From Actinomycetota bacterium (GTDB taxonomy: Bacteria; Actinomycetota; Actinomycetes; S36-B12; CAIYMF01), in contig WLOZ01000068.1 of assembly GCA_009699025.1 (NCBI GenBank), positions 1 to 8,085 of the forward strand: a stretch of DNA of 8,085 nt, given 5' to 3'. Below the pieces are notes generated by a model. That model searched no databases. It was not told where the DNA came from and worked only from the letters and a program-made list of their open reading frames with translations. Shown one piece after another: positions 1-6,213 of the stretch (its first letter is position 1; every line of letters begins with the position of its first letter). The translations under genes and the position numbers were made by a program.

Positions 1-462
1 AACGCGTCGTCCTACCGCGGAGATGCAGCGGTTACCACCTGGCTGCACCGCATCGTCGTTAACGCCTGCCTCGATCGGATTCGCAGGCGCTCGACTCGGC
101 CCACGGTAGCTCTTCCGGAGGAGGAGAATCACGCCACCCTGAGCCGCCTGACCGAGCGGCGCGACGCTATGGACGAGCGTGAGACCTCCATGGAGATCAA
201 CCGCGCTCTCGCCGCACTGCCTGCGGAGCAGGCCGCTGCCATCGTGCTGATCGACGTCGAGGGCTGGAGCGTCGAGGAGGCAGCAGTCATTCTGAACTGC
301 CCCCCAGGCACCGTAAAGTCGAGATGTTCACGCGGAAGAGTGAAGTTGGCTGCGACTTTGGGCCATTTGAGGAACCCAGACCACGATGATGGCGTCACAG
401 CAACGAACACAAAGAATCTCGGCTCCAACGTGGGGGCCGCGTCACTGAAGGGAGAGAAATAG
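1..462 (+). CDS. sigM: ECF sigma factor, SigM type (5' end missing)
   Basis: The frame is open from base 1, so the start and most of region 2 lie upstream of the window; 153 codons are visible. The first 30 residues (YRGDAAVTTWLHRIVVNACLDR, then an Arg-rich run) form the end of sigma region 2, which recognises the -10 element, and closely resemble actinobacterial SigM. After a charged linker, residues 63-115 form region 4, with the LPAEQ motif and a helix-turn-helix (WSVEEAAVILNCPPGTVKSR) that contacts the -35 element. The final ~30 residues are a polar tail. It directs RNA polymerase to stress promoters, probably envelope or redox stress as for SigM in relatives. The gene ends 3 bases before the next, which is typical of a sigma/anti-sigma pair. 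The family is clear; the SigM assignment rests on sequence resemblance plus the trxBA-cwlM context. Confidence 0.9.
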   Translation, partial: NASSYRGDAAVTTWLHRIVVNACLDRIRRRSTRPTVALPEEENHATLSRLTERRDAMDERETSMEINRALAALPAEQAAAIVLIDVEGWSVEEAAVILNCPPGTVKSRCSRGRVKLAATLGHLRNPDHDDGVTATNTKNLGSNVGAASLKGEK

Positions 463-465
463 CCA

Positions 466-1167
466 ATGGACCTGCCTAGCGGCACTCCCGGTGACGTTCT
501 CGACGACGTCGCGGCTGAATCTCGCTTCGACAACCCGACCGAGGCAGATCACGCTGTGATGGCGCTTCTGCGCACCCTCCCCCGTCTCACGATGCCCGAT
601 TCGTTCACGATTGACCTGCGTAATCACGACGGAATCCTCACTCACGAGGCGGCAGCCGCGCCCTCTGAGGTTGTCGACCTACGCCAGCGCAGACGGTCAT
701 GGATCGTGCCCTTCACGATCGCTGCGGCCATCGTGATCCTCGGCGGCATCATCATGATGCGCCCGCCCACGAGCACCTCCATCACCACGGTGGGGCCCGT
801 TCTCGCCAGTGGCACCGACTACACGAGTGAGCGGCTTCCTGGCTGGGTTCCTGACCTGATGTCGCGCTCAGGCCTCGACACCTCGAATTCCTCCACTCAG
901 GCAACGCGCATGGTCCCCGTGAGCCAAGCGTCTCTCACGGATACTTTTGCCGCGACCCCCGATTCGCTGGCCCGATGTGTCGACTCCTTCAGCGCCGCGC
1001 AGTACGTGCGCGTGGTTCTGGTCGACATCGCTACTTTCCAGGGAAAGCCGGTGGGGGTCATCGTGACCCGCAGCGCCAACTCGAACGTCCTCGAGGCAAC
1101 CGTCGTGCCGCTCGACTGCGGCACCGGCGTCGACGTTCTCGCGCACGCCTCCCTCCCCTCGTTCTGA
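466..1167 (+). CDS. probable anti-sigma factor, single-pass membrane protein
   Basis: This 233-residue protein starts at an ATG 3 bases after the sigM stop, preceded by GGGAGAG at 451-457. Residues 1-78 are predicted cytoplasmic and contain a LLRTLPRLTMPDSF segment resembling the conserved N-terminal part of SigM-linked anti-sigma proteins. An Arg cluster (QRRR, 74-77) precedes one hydrophobic segment at about 79-98, so the positive-inside rule places the C-terminus outside. The outer domain (about 100-233) has two cysteines, C171 and C218, which could form a disulfide, and a VVLVDIATFQGKPVGVIV stretch like the outer domain I recall from proteins next to actinobacterial SigM. Position and topology suggest it holds SigM at the membrane, as RsmA does in mycobacteria. 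There is no HxxxCxxC zinc motif and no cysteine before residue 171, so it is not an RsrA-type thiol switch. The role is inferred from context rather than from a strong domain match. Confidence 0.72.
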   Translation: MDLPSGTPGDVLDDVAAESRFDNPTEADHAVMALLRTLPRLTMPDSFTIDLRNHDGILTHEAAAAPSEVVDLRQRRRSWIVPFTIAAAIVILGGIIMMRPPTSTSITTVGPVLASGTDYTSERLPGWVPDLMSRSGLDTSNSSTQATRMVPVSQASLTDTFAATPDSLARCVDSFSAAQYVRVVLVDIATFQGKPVGVIVTRSANSNVLEATVVPLDCGTGVDVLAHASLPSF

Positions 1168-1212
1168 CCCCCCCACGAGCTCGGCCGGGTCTCCCTTCGC
1201 ACCCCTACACTG

Positions 1213-1238
1213 GGAATGACCAGTCTTCGCGTGGGGTT
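1213..1238 (+). promoter_or_regulatory. ECF-type promoter of trxB (SigR/SigH or SigM class)
   Basis: GGAAT at 1213-1217 (preceded by G at 1212) is followed after exactly 18 bases by GTT at 1236-1238. This matches the GGAAT-N18-GTT consensus of disulfide-stress sigma factors (SigR in Streptomyces, SigH in mycobacteria), which control trxBA in those organisms. Promoters of SigM and SigE have similar -35 elements, so the sigM product encoded upstream is an alternative. The expected transcription start is near 1245, leaving an untranslated leader of about 30 bases that could form a small hairpin (TCGGC 1243-1247 with GCCGA 1254-1258) ahead of the ribosome binding site. Confidence 0.65.
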
Positions 1239-1262
1239 CACCTCGGCGAGTAGGCCGACGCC

Positions 1263-1270
1263 AGAAGGAG
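1263..1270 (+). promoter_or_regulatory. ribosome binding site that fixes the trxB start
   Basis: AGAAGGAG lies 5 bases before the GTG at 1276, a strong Shine-Dalgarno sequence. It supports GTG 1276 over the in-frame ATG at 1216, which overlaps the -35 element and has no comparable site. Confidence 0.8.
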
Positions 1271-1275
1271 TCCAA

Positions 1276-2235
1276 GTGAGTGACGGTAACGAGCCCCGTG
1301 AAGTGATCATCGTGGGCTCTGGCCCCGCCGGCTACACCGCGGCCGTGTACGCCGCTCGTGCCCAGTTGCGTCCCCTTCTCCTCGAGGGTGCCGTCACGTC
1401 GGGCGGGGCACTCATGAACACCACCGAGGTCGAGAACTTCCCGGGCTTCCGCGACGGCGTGATGGGCCCTGAACTCATGGAGAGCATGCGCGCTCAGGCT
1501 GAGCGATTCGGCACGGAGATCCTCACCGACGACGCCACCACGATTGACCTTTCCGACGACGGAAGCGGCTACGTCGTGGTCGACGGAGAGGGGGTTCGGC
1601 ACCGCGCGAAGTCGGTCATCCTCGCGATGGGCTCGGCTTACCGCGAACTGGGGGTCCCCAACGAGAAGCGGCTCTCCGGGCACGGGGTCTCGTGGTGCGC
1701 GACCTGCGACGGCTTCTTCTTCCGCGGGCAAAACATTGCTGTGGTGGGCGGGGGCGATTCTGCGGTCGAGGAGGCCACCTTCCTGACCCGCTTCGCCGAC
1801 CGCGTGTACCTGCTACACCGTCGCGACTCGCTGCGAGCCAGCAAGATCATGCAGGAGCGGGCCTTCAACGACCCCAAGCTAACCATCGTCTGGAACACCG
1901 GCGTCGATGATGTGATCGGCGACGCCAAGGTCAGCGGACTCGCTCTCCGCGACACCGTGACCGACGAAACTCGCACCCTCGATGTCACCGGCCTGTTCGT
2001 GGCCATTGGGCACGACCCGCGCTCGGACCTCGTCAAGGGCCAACTCGACCTCGACACTGAGGGCTACGTGCTCGTCGAGGAGCGCTCCAGCCGAGTACTG
2101 CGCGATGGCGTCGCCCTTCCGGGCGTGTTCGCCGCCGGCGACCTCGTCGACCACACCTACCGCCAGGCCATCACCGCCGCCGGGTCGGGCTGCGCCGCTG
2201 CTCTCGACGCCGAGCGCTGGCTTGCCTCCCAGTGA
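1276..2235 (+). CDS. trxB: thioredoxin reductase (NADPH)
   Basis: This 319-residue flavoprotein transfers electrons from NADPH through FAD and a redox disulfide to thioredoxin in the cytoplasm. The FAD dinucleotide-binding motif GSGPAG is at residues 14-19. The redox-active CATC is at 141-144, the NADPH site GGGDSA at 158-163 with the phosphate-binding [10 protein letters not shown] at 181-190, and the second FAD motif [10 protein letters not shown] at 283-292. Length and motif order are those of the low-molecular-weight bacterial enzyme, and no key residue is missing. The GTG start follows a strong ribosome binding site and puts the dinucleotide fold at the usual distance from the N-terminus. 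The gene is 70 bases upstream of trxA on the same strand, and an ECF-type promoter lies just ahead of it, so induction by thiol-oxidative stress is likely. Confidence 0.97.
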   Translation: MSDGNEPREVIIVGSGPAGYTAAVYAARAQLRPLLLEGAVTSGGALMNTTEVENFPGFRDGVMGPELMESMRAQAERFGTEILTDDATTIDLSDDGSGYVVVDGEGVRHRAKSVILAMGSAYRELGVPNEKRLSGHGVSWCATCDGFFFRGQNIAVVGGGDSAVEEATFLTRFADRVYLLHRRDSLRASKIMQERAFNDPKLTIVWNTGVDDVIGDAKVSGLALRDTVTDETRTLDVTGLFVAIGHDPRSDLVKGQLDLDTEGYVLVEERSSRVLRDGVALPGVFAAGDLVDHTYRQAITAAGSGCAAALDAERWLASQ

Positions 2236-2250
2236 TTCCTCAGCACGCCC

Positions 2251-2287
2251 GTGTGGCATACCCTTGCCGCACACTGCATTGCCACAC
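2251..2287 (+). repeat. inverted repeat between trxB and trxA
   Basis: GTGTGGCA at 2251-2258 and TGCCACAC at 2280-2287 are perfect 8-base inverted copies separated by 21 bases. In RNA this would be a stem-loop ending 6 bases before the trxA ribosome binding site (AAAGGAG, 2294-2300). No U-run follows, so it is not a standard terminator. It could be an operator, an RNA-processing or stability element that sets the trxA:trxB ratio, or chance. Confidence 0.4.
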
Positions 2288-2305
2288 CGTCGCAAAGGAG
2301 ACCCC

Positions 2306-2632
2306 ATGGGCGAGCACACCAAAACCGTGACCGACGCCTCATTCGCCGCCGACGTGTTGGGCAGCGACGTTCCTGTGCTGGTCGACTTCTGGGCTGTGTG
2401 GTGTGGCCCCTGCAAGATGGTGGCCCCCATCCTCGACGAAATCGCCGAGGCCCACGTGGGCACTCTCACCGTGGCCAAGCTCAACGTCGATGAGAACCCG
2501 CTCACTTCCGCCGCGTCAGGAATCACGTCAATTCCAACGCTCAACGTTTACCGCGGCGGCGAACTCGTGAAGCAGATCATCGGTGCCAAGCCCAAGGCCG
2601 CTCTTCTCGCCGAGCTCGCCGAGTTCCTCTGA
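2306..2632 (+). CDS. trxA: thioredoxin
   Basis: A 108-residue thioredoxin of standard length. The catalytic WCGPC motif is at residues 32-36, inside VDFWAVWCGPCKMVAPIL, and the cis-proline of the fold is P77 in the SIPT motif. VDEN (61-64) and the GAKPK region (93-97) complete the family pattern. It reduces protein disulfides in the cytoplasm (for example in ribonucleotide reductase or peroxiredoxins) and is itself reduced by the TrxB encoded upstream. ATG 2306 follows AAAGGAG by 5 bases. The next gene, cwlM, begins 9 bases after the stop, so trxB, trxA and cwlM are probably cotranscribed. Nothing is unusual in the protein. Confidence 0.97.
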   Translation: MGEHTKTVTDASFAADVLGSDVPVLVDFWAVWCGPCKMVAPILDEIAEAHVGTLTVAKLNVDENPLTSAASGITSIPTLNVYRGGELVKQIIGAKPKAALLAELAEFL

Positions 2633-2641
2633 GCCACTGAG

Positions 2642-3775
2642 GTGGCTCCCCTCTATCGCCTGGGTGATCATGGACCTCCGGTGGTGGAGGTACGAGATCG
2701 TCTCGCCCGCCTCGGCCTGCTCGAGTTCCCTGTGGTCGGCGACCCCGCGGCACTCGAGTTCGACGACAACGTCGACGAGGCCGTGCGCCTGTTCCAGCAG
2801 AGCCGCTCACTGATTGCTGATGGCATTGTCGGGCCCGAAACCTTCCGGCGGCTCGAGGAGGCGCGCTGGTCGCTGGGGGATCGTGTTCTGAGCTACCGCT
2901 TCGGTCACCCGGTATCTGGCGACGACGTCGCCGAACTTCAGCAGCGGCTCAGCACCATGGGGTTCGACTGTGGGCGCGTCGACAGCAGTCTGGGCCAGCG
3001 AACCGAGGCCGCGGTCAGGGAATTCCAGCGCAACGTGGGTCTGCCCATCGATGGCATGGTGGGGCCCGCGGTGTTCCGCGCCCTCGATCAGTTGCGCAAC
3101 ACCGTCGCTGGCGGAGCACCGTCACAGCTCAGAGAAGAGATGGTGCTGGAGAACGTGACCACGGGGGTCGCTGACAAAGTGGTGGTCATCGACCCGGCGC
3201 ACACTCCCCCCGACGCAGATCGTGACATCGGCGGTATGCGGCGCAGTACGGTGGTCGACGTCCTCGCCGCGCGCGTGGAGGGCAGGCTGGCTGCCCTCGG
3301 CACATCGGTGCACCTCACGCGTGCCGTGTCACGTGCCGACGGGAGCGTCACCGACCCAGCGGCGCGAGCCGAGTTTGCTAACAGAATTGGTGCTGACCTG
3401 GTGGTGTCGCTGCACGTCGACACACACAGCAACCCCCATGCTCGCGGCCTGTCGACCTACTACTTCGGCGGCGACCGCTATGGCACCTCGTCGGTGCTAG
3501 GGGCCCGTGCCGCCGAGTTAGTGCAGGCCGAGGTGCTTGCTCGCACCGACCTGCTCGACTGTCGGAGTCACGCCACCACCTGGACACTCCTGCGACTGAC
3601 GCGGATGCCAGCCATTCGTGTCGACTCCGGATACCTGACGAATCCGGGTGACCGATCGCGTCTGGCCGATCCACACTTCATCGACACACTCGCCGAGGGG
3701 ATCGCCCAGGGAGTGGTGCGCTACTTCAGCCCAGGTCAGCTTGATGACGATGTCGAGGCCGTGTCCACGGCATAG
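2642..3775 (+). CDS. cwlM: CwlM-like peptidoglycan-binding amidase-fold protein, probably not a standard hydrolase
   Basis: This 377-residue protein has two peptidoglycan-binding-1 repeats, at about 5-73 (ending DGIVGPETFRRLEE) and 83-151 (ending DGMVGPAVFRALDQL), followed by an amidase-3 domain at about 178-362. There is no signal peptide or membrane segment, so it is probably cytoplasmic. In mycobacteria CwlM is a regulatory pseudo-enzyme: phosphorylated by PknB, it activates MurA, the first committed step of peptidoglycan synthesis. Of the four residues used by active amidases, H187 (DPAH) and H258 (SLHVD) are kept. The metal-ligand Glu appears replaced by T203, and the catalytic Glu by D328 in VDSGYLTN, where mycobacterial CwlM has a very similar motif. 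The GTG start at 2642 is the first usable one, because an in-frame stop lies at 2630. No clear Shine-Dalgarno is seen, so translation is probably coupled to trxA. The family is secure; loss of activity is inferred. Confidence 0.87.
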   Translation: MAPLYRLGDHGPPVVEVRDRLARLGLLEFPVVGDPAALEFDDNVDEAVRLFQQSRSLIADGIVGPETFRRLEEARWSLGDRVLSYRFGHPVSGDDVAELQQRLSTMGFDCGRVDSSLGQRTEAAVREFQRNVGLPIDGMVGPAVFRALDQLRNTVAGGAPSQLREEMVLENVTTGVADKVVVIDPAHTPPDADRDIGGMRRSTVVDVLAARVEGRLAALGTSVHLTRAVSRADGSVTDPAARAEFANRIGADLVVSLHVDTHSNPHARGLSTYYFGGDRYGTSSVLGARAAELVQAEVLARTDLLDCRSHATTWTLLRLTRMPAIRVDSGYLTNPGDRSRLADPHFIDTLAEGIAQGVVRYFSPGQLDDDVEAVSTA

Positions 3776-3879
3776 TCAGTTCCGTACGACGCTGGCGGTC
3801 GAGGAGTCAGCAAGGCCGCGCCGAAGCCGGCCGCCGCTGCGGCGAGGGTGCAGCCGACGGCCCACCACACGATTCTCAC
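3736..3879 (-). CDS. candidate small single-pass membrane protein (tentative)
   Basis: On the minus strand a GTG at 3879 starts a 47-residue frame that ends inside the 3' end of cwlM (40-base antisense overlap). GGAGGG lies 9 bases upstream of this start. The first ~22 residues (VRIVWWAVGCTL, then an Ala/Gly-rich stretch) form a plausible membrane segment, followed by Pro-rich and Ser/Thr-rich residues. Of the first 24 codons, 22 end in G or C, as in the neighbouring genes; the second half, opposite cwlM, is less biased. The frame can be extended to an ATG at 3933, which would overlap the aminotransferase start. It would fill an otherwise empty 156-base gap. I do not recognise a family, and an Ala-rich frame can arise by chance in such GC-rich DNA, so this is only a candidate. 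Confidence 0.33.
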   Translation of the reverse strand: MRIVWWAVGCTLAAAAAGFGAALLTPRPPASYGTDYAVDTASTSSSS

Positions 3880-3931
3880 GAAGTCCTGCCCTCCGTTGGC
3901 CCCACGCGGGCACATACGGCATCGTAGAGCC

Positions 3932-5254
3932 ATGGCTGGAACACGTCTCGACCCCTGGGTCGACTCTTACGCGGCACGAGCGCGAGGAATGACCTCGTCG
4001 GAGATTCGCGCTCTGTTCGCGGTGGCATCTCGCCCCGAGGTGGTGTCCCTCGCCGGAGGCATGCCCTTCGTGCAGGCCCTTCCCGCCGATGTACTCGCCG
4101 AGCGGGTCGCGCACGTGATTCGTGAGCGTGGCGCGGTTGCGCTGCAGTACGGCTCCGGACAGGGTGACGTCACGTTGCGCGAGCAGATCACCTCGGAGAT
4201 CATGCCGCCGGTGGGCATCGCAGCGCACCCCGACGACGTGATCGTCACCACCGGTTCTCAGATGGCCCTCGACCTCGTGGTGCGCGTCTTCTGCGATCCC
4301 GGCGACGTCGTGTTTGTCGAGGCTCCCTCGTATGTAGGTGCTCTCGGCGTCTTCCGTTCGTACGAGTGCGATGTGGTGCACGTGGCGATGGACAATGAGG
4401 GGTTGCAGCCCAGCGCTCTCGACGAGGCGATCGCTCGCGTCGTGGCCAGTGGTCGTCGGCCCAAGATGGTGTACACCATTCCGTCGTTCCACAACCCAGC
4501 CGGCGTCACCCAGGGCCCTGAGCGGCGTGCCGAGGTGCTGGCCGTGGCGCAGCGGCACGGCCTTCTAGTGCTCGAGGATGACCCGTATGGCCTTCTCGGC
4601 TTCGACGGCCCGTACTCGGGGGGTGTGGCCCCGCGCGCGATACGAGCTGACGATGCCGACGGAGTCGTCTATCTCGGCTCGTTCTCTAAGACGATTGCGT
4701 CGGGGCTCCGGGTGGGCTGGGCGGTCGCTCCGCACGGAGTGCGCGAGAAGCTCGTTCTGGCTGCAGAGTCGGCGGTGCTATGCCCGTCAAACTTCTGCCA
4801 ACTCACGGTGTCCGACTATCTCGCCACCCAGCCGTGGACCGACCAGATCAAAAGCTTCCGCGAGCTCTATCGCGAGCGCCGCGATGCCCTGCTCGAGAGC
4901 CTCGAGTCGATGATGCCGCCCGGCACCACCTGGACGGTGCCTCAGGGCGGCTTCTACTCCTGGGTCACGCTTCCGGCCGGACTCGACTCCCGCGCGATGC
5001 TACCGCGCGCAGTGGCCGCCCTCGTGGCCTATGTTCCGGGCACGGGCTTCTTTGCCGACGGGTCGGGCACCGAGGCGCTACGGCTGTCGTACTGCTTTCC
5101 CGAGCCTGATCGAATTCGTGAGGGCGTGCGCCGCCTCGCCGGAGTCATCGAAAGTGAACTGTCGTTCGTGTCAACCTTCGGAAATCGCGCAGCACCGTCC
5201 GCAGTCAAGCGGGACGACCCCTCGACCCATACCCCCACCCCCCACCTCGCCTGA
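3932..5254 (+). CDS. PLP-dependent aminotransferase, class I/II
   Basis: This 440-residue fold-type I aminotransferase resembles the 2-aminoadipate/aromatic aminotransferase branch and the catalytic half of MocR proteins, but has no DNA-binding domain. N-terminal landmarks are VVSLAGGMP (38-45) and LQYGSGQGD (71-79). Cofactor residues are N188 (FHNP), D216 and Y219 (LEDDPYG), and the Schiff-base lysine K253 in GSFSKTIASGLRVGW; R384 in LRLSY should bind the substrate carboxylate. All expected residues are present, so it should be active in the cytoplasm, moving an amino group between an amino acid and a 2-oxo acid. The substrate cannot be told from sequence. The start at ATG 3932 is chosen because upstream codons look non-coding and MAGTRLDPW begins a family-like N-terminus; no good Shine-Dalgarno precedes it. 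Residues from about 411 to 440 are a low-complexity tail beyond the fold. The ligase gene follows after 11 bases. Confidence 0.9.
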   Translation: MAGTRLDPWVDSYAARARGMTSSEIRALFAVASRPEVVSLAGGMPFVQALPADVLAERVAHVIRERGAVALQYGSGQGDVTLREQITSEIMPPVGIAAHPDDVIVTTGSQMALDLVVRVFCDPGDVVFVEAPSYVGALGVFRSYECDVVHVAMDNEGLQPSALDEAIARVVASGRRPKMVYTIPSFHNPAGVTQGPERRAEVLAVAQRHGLLVLEDDPYGLLGFDGPYSGGVAPRAIRADDADGVVYLGSFSKTIASGLRVGWAVAPHGVREKLVLAAESAVLCPSNFCQLTVSDYLATQPWTDQIKSFRELYRERRDALLESLESMMPPGTTWTVPQGGFYSWVTLPAGLDSRAMLPRAVAALVAYVPGTGFFADGSGTEALRLSYCFPEPDRIREGVRRLAGVIESELSFVSTFGNRAAPSAVKRDDPSTHTPTPHLA

Positions 5255-5265
5255 ACGGACCTGTG

Positions 5266-6213
5266 ATGACGGACTCCCCGATCGTGGTGCTGGCAGGCGG
5301 CCTGTCGCCCGAGCGCGATGTCTCCCTCCGATCCGGACGTCGGGTGGCGAAGGCGTTGCGCGAACAGGGACTCACCGTTGAAGAGCGCGATCTCGACGAG
5401 TCGCTGCTCGAGGCACTGGCTCAGGAGCGCCCCTCCTGTGTCATTCCGATGCTGCATGGAGCCGCCGGCGAAGACGGCGCACTGCGCGATGTCCTCGACG
5501 CCCTTTCGATTCGCTATCTCGGCTCCGACGGAGAGTCCTGTCGCGCAGCTTTTGACAAGCCTGTAGCCGCAGCTCGTCTGAGGCACCATGGCGTGCGTGT
5601 TCCTCGATCGGTGGCACTTCCGCACTCGGCCTTCCGACAACTCGGAGCCAGCGCCGTGCTTGACGCCTTCATGGGCTCGATCGGTCTACCGCTGGTGGTG
5701 AAACCCACCAAGGGTGGGTCGGCGCTCGGAGTGTCCATTGTTCGCCACCCCTCCGAATTGCCCGGGGCCATGGTCGACGCCTTCGCATACGGCGACACGG
5801 TCATGCTGGAAGAGTTCGTCCATGGCGTCGAGATCGCGGTGTGCGTGATCGATGACGAGGCGGGCCCTCGGGCCCTGCCTGCGGTTGAGATCGTCCCCGA
5901 CCGTGACTTCTACGACTATCACGCGCGATATACGGCCGGCGCCACTGAGTTCTTCATCCCCGCCCGGCTCTCGCCTGACGTGCTCGCGGTGGCGGCTGAG
6001 GTTGCCGTCACCGCGCATCGCGAACTGTCGCTGCGTGACTGGTCGAGGGCCGACCTGATGGTGAGCCCGCAGGGTGAGGTCACTCTGCTCGAAATGTGCG
6101 TTGCTCCTGGAATGACTGAGACCTCGCTGTTTCCGCAAGCGGTGGTAGCCGCGGGGCTCGAGCTCGGAGCGGTGGTCGCTGGCCTCGTGGCATCAGCCGT
6201 GGGGCGTCGCTGA
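5266..6213 (+). CDS. D-Ala-D-Ala ligase-like ATP-grasp enzyme
   Basis: A 315-residue protein with the D-alanine--D-alanine ligase pattern, close in length to E. coli DdlB. Compared by eye with DdlB, it keeps E16 in [11 protein letters not shown] (DdlB E15), the HGAAGEDG loop (64-71), ATP-binding K146 and S152 in [11 protein letters not shown] (K144, S150), Y222 in YHARY (Y216), R261 and D263 (R255, D257), E276 (E270) and the [10 protein letters not shown] end motif. The second metal-ligand Asn of DdlB (N272) is C278 here, and DdlB S151 is A153. It probably ligates two amino acids with ATP, perhaps for peptidoglycan, but it may be a paralog with another substrate. ATG 5266 is preferred; the adjacent in-frame GTG 5263 would add one residue. 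It is probably cotranscribed with the aminotransferase. Its 3' end overlaps convergent parB by 21 bases. Confidence 0.85.
   Translation: MTDSPIVVLAGGLSPERDVSLRSGRRVAKALREQGLTVEERDLDESLLEALAQERPSCVIPMLHGAAGEDGALRDVLDALSIRYLGSDGESCRAAFDKPVAAARLRHHGVRVPRSVALPHSAFRQLGASAVLDAFMGSIGLPLVVKPTKGGSALGVSIVRHPSELPGAMVDAFAYGDTVMLEEFVHGVEIAVCVIDDEAGPRALPAVEIVPDRDFYDYHARYTAGATEFFIPARLSPDVLAVAAEVAVTAHRELSLRDWSRADLMVSPQGEVTLLEMCVAPGMTETSLFPQAVVAAGLELGAVVAGLVASAVGRR

Noticed and set aside
1206..1211. TACACT as a housekeeping -10 element for trxB
   Set aside because: No reasonable -35 hexamer lies 16-19 bases upstream; the ECF-type pair just downstream is a much better match.
1216..1275. In-frame ATG at 1216 as the trxB start, adding 20 residues
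   Set aside because: It overlaps the -35 element of the ECF-type promoter, lacks a ribosome binding site, and adds residues not typical of thioredoxin reductases.
868..1731. Long minus-strand open frame (287 codons) opposite the anti-sigma gene and trxB
   Set aside because: It lies across two well-supported plus-strand genes, has no recognisable motif, and is the kind of antisense frame expected in GC-rich coding DNA. The same holds for the minus-strand frames at 1879-2544 and 3776-4558.
3830..3843. GCCGC-CGCT-GCGGC as a cwlM terminator
   Set aside because: Only five pairs, no T-run, and such palindromes are common in Ala/Gly-type GC-rich sequence.
3848..3931. N-terminal extension of the aminotransferase from an ATG at 3848
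   Set aside because: The 28 added residues are low-quality (His/Pro/Arg-rich), unlike the family, and the ATG at 3932 gives a normal N-terminus.
5232..5243. C-rich tract (five and six Cs) near the aminotransferase 3' end as a phase-variable site
   Set aside because: The runs are short and interrupted, and slippage would only alter a low-complexity C-terminal tail.
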